A DNA stretch of 64,000 nucleotides from Gordonia alkanivorans NBRC 16433 (GTDB lineage: Bacteria; Actinomycetota; Actinomycetes; Mycobacteriales; Mycobacteriaceae). A model generated the notes under the pieces. It did not search any database, was not told the DNA's origin, and was given only the letters and a program-made list of their open reading frames with translations. This document shows positions 60,935-64,000 of this stretch, piece after piece (within the stretch, counting starts at the first letter, position 1; each line of letters begins with the position of its first letter). Position numbers and translations under genes: made by a program. The DNA is taken from contig NZ_BACI01000045.1 of NCBI RefSeq assembly GCF_000225505.1, forward strand, positions 1 to 64,000. The letters run 5' to 3'.

Positions 60935-62587
60935 TCAGACCGCGATGCCGGCGAATCCCGACTCGCGGATCTCCCCGTCGACGAGGCGGAAGGTGTGGGA
61001 TTCCCCGACCTCGGCCGTGAGTGGGCAGTCCGTTCGGACGTGAGCGCCACGCGACTCGGTCCGGGCGGTCGCGGCTGCGACGACGGCGGACGCGGTCAGC
61101 GTGAGTGCCGCGTCCTCGACCTCGCGCACCGTTGCGGGGATTCGCCGAGGCGCACTCGCGATCGTCGCCGCCGCGGCTGCCAGTCCGTCGGCGGACCGGC
61201 GGAGAGCCACCCGGCGCGACATCGTGTCCTGGAGCAGGTCGCGGTCGAGGATCGGCGCCGGTCCCGGCGTCGTGACGGGAACCGGGCGCGTCGGCCGCAG
61301 GTGACGTCGTCCAACGGCGACCGCTGCGGCACGGCGTCCCATGACGAGCCCTTCGAGCAGGCTGTTCGACGCCAGCCGGTTGGCCCCGTGCAGGCCGGTC
61401 CGCGCGACCTCCCCGGCTGCCAGGAGACCGTCGACGGCGGTGCGCGCCTCGTCGTCGGTCACCACGCCACCGCAGAGGTAGTGGGCGCCCGGCACGACGG
61501 GGATGCGGTTGTCGGCAGGGTCGATACCGGCCGCCCGGATTCCGGCGCTCACCGTCGGGAATCGCCGCTCGAAGTCGGGCAACCCACTGATGTCGAGGTA
61601 GACGCACGGATGCCCGGTCAGCTCGATGGCGGTCTCCACGGCGTTCGCGACCACATCGCGTGGTGCGAGGTCGCCCATGGGGTGCACGCCGTCGGTCACC
61701 GACCGTCCGTGCACGTCGACGAGTCGACCGCCCTCCCCTCGCACGGCCTCGCTGATGAGCGTCCGGCGCCCGCGGGCGCCCGGCGTGTAGAGCATCGTCG
61801 GGTGGAACTGGATGAACTCGAGGTCGGCGACGTGCGCACCCGCCCGCAGCGCCAGCGCGATGCCGTCGCAGGTGGCACCGGACGGGTTGGTCGTCGCCGC
61901 GTAGAGATGCCCCGCACCGCCCGTGGCGAGCAGGACGGTCGGCGCGTCGACCACGCCCCATCGAGCGTTCCGCAGATACGAGACCCCCGCGACCCGGCCG
62001 TCGTCGACCCGGATCCCGGTCACGATGGCGTCGTCGAGAAAGCGGATGCACCGCCCGGGGCCGGCTTCCCGCTGCGCGACGGCGTTGTGGAGCGCTCGCT
62101 GGATCGCGGCGCCCGTGGCATCGCCGCCGGCGTGGATGATCCGTCGCACCGAATGGCCGCCTTCACGCGTGCGCAGGAGCTCGCCGTCCGCATCGCGATC
62201 GAAGTCGGCGCCCCACGCGATCAGCGCGGACACCGACGACCATCCGTCGGCCAGGATCGGGCGCGACGCCACGGGGTCGGTGAGGCCGCCGCCCGCGGCG
62301 AGCGTGTCGGCGAGGTGCAGATCGATCGAGTCGACGTCGTCCGGACCGGTCGAGCGGACATCGGGCATGACCACCGCGACGCCGCCCTGGGCGTAGAACG
62401 TCGAGGTCGGCTGCTCCCCACGGTCGGGACGCCAGCTCGGGCCCTTGTTGACCACGACGACCGAGAGTCCGCTCTGCGCAGCGCAGAGTGCGGCGGTCAG
62501 GCCCGCGATACCGGCCCCCACCACGACGAGATCGGCACGGTCCGCGTCACCCGCGTCCGCCCCCGGTCCGTATGTGGACGTACTCAT
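60935..62587 (-). CDS. nadB: L-aspartate oxidase
   Basis: A 550-residue flavoenzyme that oxidises aspartate to iminoaspartate for NAD synthesis. It has the FAD motif LVVVGAGIAGLTAAL (about 20-34), the family run TSTFYAQGGVAVV, EFIQFHPT (about 257-264) and the GLHGANRLASNSLLEGLV block (about 383-400). ATG 62587 follows AAAGGCGG. nadA and nadC are not next to it, unlike the usual nadABC operon. A palindrome (62633-62655) lies 46 bases upstream. Confidence 0.93.
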   Translation of the reverse strand: MSTSTYGPGADAGDADRADLVVVGAGIAGLTAALCAAQSGLSVVVVNKGPSWRPDRGEQPTSTFYAQGGVAVVMPDVRSTGPDDVDSIDLHLADTLAAGGGLTDPVASRPILADGWSSVSALIAWGADFDRDADGELLRTREGGHSVRRIIHAGGDATGAAIQRALHNAVAQREAGPGRCIRFLDDAIVTGIRVDDGRVAGVSYLRNARWGVVDAPTVLLATGGAGHLYAATTNPSGATCDGIALALRAGAHVADLEFIQFHPTMLYTPGARGRRTLISEAVRGEGGRLVDVHGRSVTDGVHPMGDLAPRDVVANAVETAIELTGHPCVYLDISGLPDFERRFPTVSAGIRAAGIDPADNRIPVVPGAHYLCGGVVTDDEARTAVDGLLAAGEVARTGLHGANRLASNSLLEGLVMGRRAAAVAVGRRHLRPTRPVPVTTPGPAPILDRDLLQDTMSRRVALRRSADGLAAAAATIASAPRRIPATVREVEDAALTLTASAVVAAATARTESRGAHVRTDCPLTAEVGESHTFRLVDGEIRESGFAGIAV

Positions 62588-62632
62588 GTCATCCGCCTTT
62601 CGCCGGTCGTACTGTCTCAACTCCGGCGGGAT

Positions 62633-62655
62633 GTTTTCGATTCCCAGTCGAAAAC
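62633..62655. promoter_or_regulatory. Palindromic operator between nadB and DAO gene
   Basis: GTTTTCGA (62633-62640) and TCGAAAAC (62648-62655) are perfect 8-base arms with seven bases between. It lies in the divergent promoter region, closer to nadB, and could be the site of an NAD-metabolism regulator. Confidence 0.6.
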
Positions 62656-62719
62656 CCTACCCCGCAGCTCCCGGCGGCGAAATGTTTGATCGCGCCTGAT
62701 CGCGGCAACCCCGACCACC

Positions 62720-64000
62720 ATGAAAACCCTCTGGTTCGACCCGGCGAACGACTCCGATCACGCCGGGCTCCCCGACGTGCGTCCCGAGACCACCCCGTTC
62801 GGGACCGTCGACACCTATGACCAGATCGTCGTCGGCGGGGGCATCACCGGCCTGACCACGGGACTTCTGCTGGCGCGGGCCGGACAGAAGGTCGCCGTCC
62901 TCGAAGCCCGCCACATCGGCGCCGCCGCGACCGGCCACACCACCGGCAAGCTGTCGCTGCTGCAGGGCACGCGGTTGTCGTCGATCTCGAGTCGGCACGG
63001 GAAGCCCGCAGTGCAGGACTACGTCGACGCGAACCTCGAGGGCCAGGCTTGGCTCCGGCACTACCTCACCCACCGGGGTCTGCAGGTCGACGAGCGTGCG
63101 GCGCTGACCTTCGCCGCCACCGCGTCGGGTGCGAAGACCGTGGAGAAGGAGTTCGAGGCCTGCCGGGCGCACGACATCCCGGTCGAACACGTCGACGTTC
63201 CGGAACTCCCGTTCGACGTCAAGACGGCCATCCGTCTCGACGGGCAAGCGCAGATCGACCCGATGGTGGTGCTGCGCGCCCTCGCCGACGACCTGCGCGG
63301 GCACGGCGGCCACCTGTACGAGGGCGTCCGCGTGCAGGGCTTGCGCCACGGCACGCCGCACACCCTCACCACCGATGCCGGCGACGTCCGAGCCGAATCG
63401 GTCGTGATCGCGACCGGTGTTCCGTTCCTCGATCGCGCCGGGTTCTTCGCGCGGGTGCATCCGCAGCGCTCGTACGCGGCGGCGTTCACCGTCGACGAGG
63501 AGATCCCGCGCGAGATGTATCTCGGCGCCGACAATCCATCGGTCTCGCTGCGGACCGCGACCCGACCGGGCTACGACGGCGAGCTGCTGATGGTCGGCGG
63601 CTTCGGACACGAGGTGGGCCGCACGAAATCCGAACGGCAGCATGCCCTGGACATGATCGCGTGGACCGAGAAGCATTTCCCCACCGCCCGCATGGTGGCG
63701 CGATGGTCGGCGCAGGATTACACGACGATCGACGAATTGCCCTACGTCGGACCACTTCTCCCCGGCATGGAGAGCGTTCAGGTCGCCACCGGGTTCGCCA
63801 AGTGGGGGCTCACCAACGGCGTCGCGGCGGCGTTGTCGATGACCGGGCGCATCCTCGGTTCGGAACCCCACTGGTCCAAGACCGTTCGCCCCTGGCGCTC
63901 CTCCGAGATCACCAAGCCCGGATCACTGGCGTCGGCAGCATCGGCCAACGCGCAGGTGGCGGCCTACATGGTGGGCGGCTACCTCGGCCTGCTGAAACCG
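62720..64000 (+). CDS. DAO-type FAD oxidoreductase (partial, C-terminus beyond window)
   Basis: The open frame runs from ATG 62720 to the window edge, 427 codons without a stop. It has a Rossmann motif IVVGGGITGLTTGLLLARAG (about 36-55), GHTTGKLSLLQG after it, and a late FAD-contact GFAKWGLTNGVAAA. This is a glycine/D-amino-acid oxidase-like fold. In this family the same start and GHTTGKLS are often followed by a Rieske iron-sulfur domain, which would lie beyond 64000. It is divergent from nadB. No ribosome site is obvious. Confidence 0.78.
   Translation, partial: MKTLWFDPANDSDHAGLPDVRPETTPFGTVDTYDQIVVGGGITGLTTGLLLARAGQKVAVLEARHIGAAATGHTTGKLSLLQGTRLSSISSRHGKPAVQDYVDANLEGQAWLRHYLTHRGLQVDERAALTFAATASGAKTVEKEFEACRAHDIPVEHVDVPELPFDVKTAIRLDGQAQIDPMVVLRALADDLRGHGGHLYEGVRVQGLRHGTPHTLTTDAGDVRAESVVIATGVPFLDRAGFFARVHPQRSYAAAFTVDEEIPREMYLGADNPSVSLRTATRPGYDGELLMVGGFGHEVGRTKSERQHALDMIAWTEKHFPTARMVARWSAQDYTTIDELPYVGPLLPGMESVQVATGFAKWGLTNGVAAALSMTGRILGSEPHWSKTVRPWRSSEITKPGSLASAASANAQVAAYMVGGYLGLLKP

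Overview
The window looks like chromosome of a high-GC mycolic-acid actinobacterium, most likely Gordonia or a close relative. The pointers are a SigG-type ECF sigma factor with a SnoaL tail, an Rv0485-like ROK regulator, Ku and LigD in mycobacterial layout, a split PntAa/PntAb/PntB transhydrogenase, a C40 carotenoid cluster with CruF, a KstR box, and GC-rich palindromic repeats of the type seen in Gordonia. The genus is an inference; no rRNA, tRNA, CRISPR array, transposase or integrase was seen.

Layout. 1-4650 is a visibly lower-GC accessory island. It holds an EspC-like secreted protein, a WXG-type protein with a glycine-zipper tail, an LpqN-like protein and four paralogous tiny membrane proteins, with decayed copies of the same genes upstream. 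A truncated second copy of the modC 3' part (997-1943) separates the old and new modules. 4652-7705 is a molybdate operon (HTH-TOBE regulator, modA, modB, modC) with 4-bp gene overlaps. 7990-9851 is a DrrAB-type drug exporter. 9887-11467 is a ROK regulator behind a leaderless poly-cysteine leader peptide and an intrinsic terminator. 11720-21409 carries sigG, small enzymes, a fatty-acid type cluster (acyl-CoA dehydrogenase, APH-fold kinase, SDR, two TetR), an MpaB oxygenase and an FMN 2-hydroxyacid oxidase.

21523-30312 is a two-armed carotenoid cluster. The plus arm is crtE, a CrtA-like monooxygenase, cruF, a GT2 glycosyltransferase and a CrtI/CrtD-like desaturase; the convergent minus arm is idi, crtB and crtI. 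A cluster of palindromic repeats lies between the arms, and one repeat copy is embedded in the cruF coding sequence. No lycopene cyclase lies here, so the visible genes point to a hydroxylated, glycosylated psi-end carotenoid.

30417-48907 holds a TetR/membrane protein pair with two operators, a CDP-alcohol transferase, YihY, a lysE/lysG exporter-regulator pair, two MFS transporters, the divergent ku/ligD NHEJ pair, hydrolases, a YdcF protein, DoxX, a Ddn-like protein and an Lrp regulator divergent from a transketolase/PDH-E1-like enzyme. 48977-64000 has pntAa-pntAb-pntB, a membrane-bound sulfite-oxidase-like molybdoenzyme (a plausible user of the molybdate imported by modABC), a KstR-boxed flavoprotein, a csoR-copZ-(small protein)-copA copper operon, a Cys/His hypothetical, an epoxide-hydrolase-like protein, nadB with a palindromic operator, and a DAO-type oxidoreductase that runs off the right edge.
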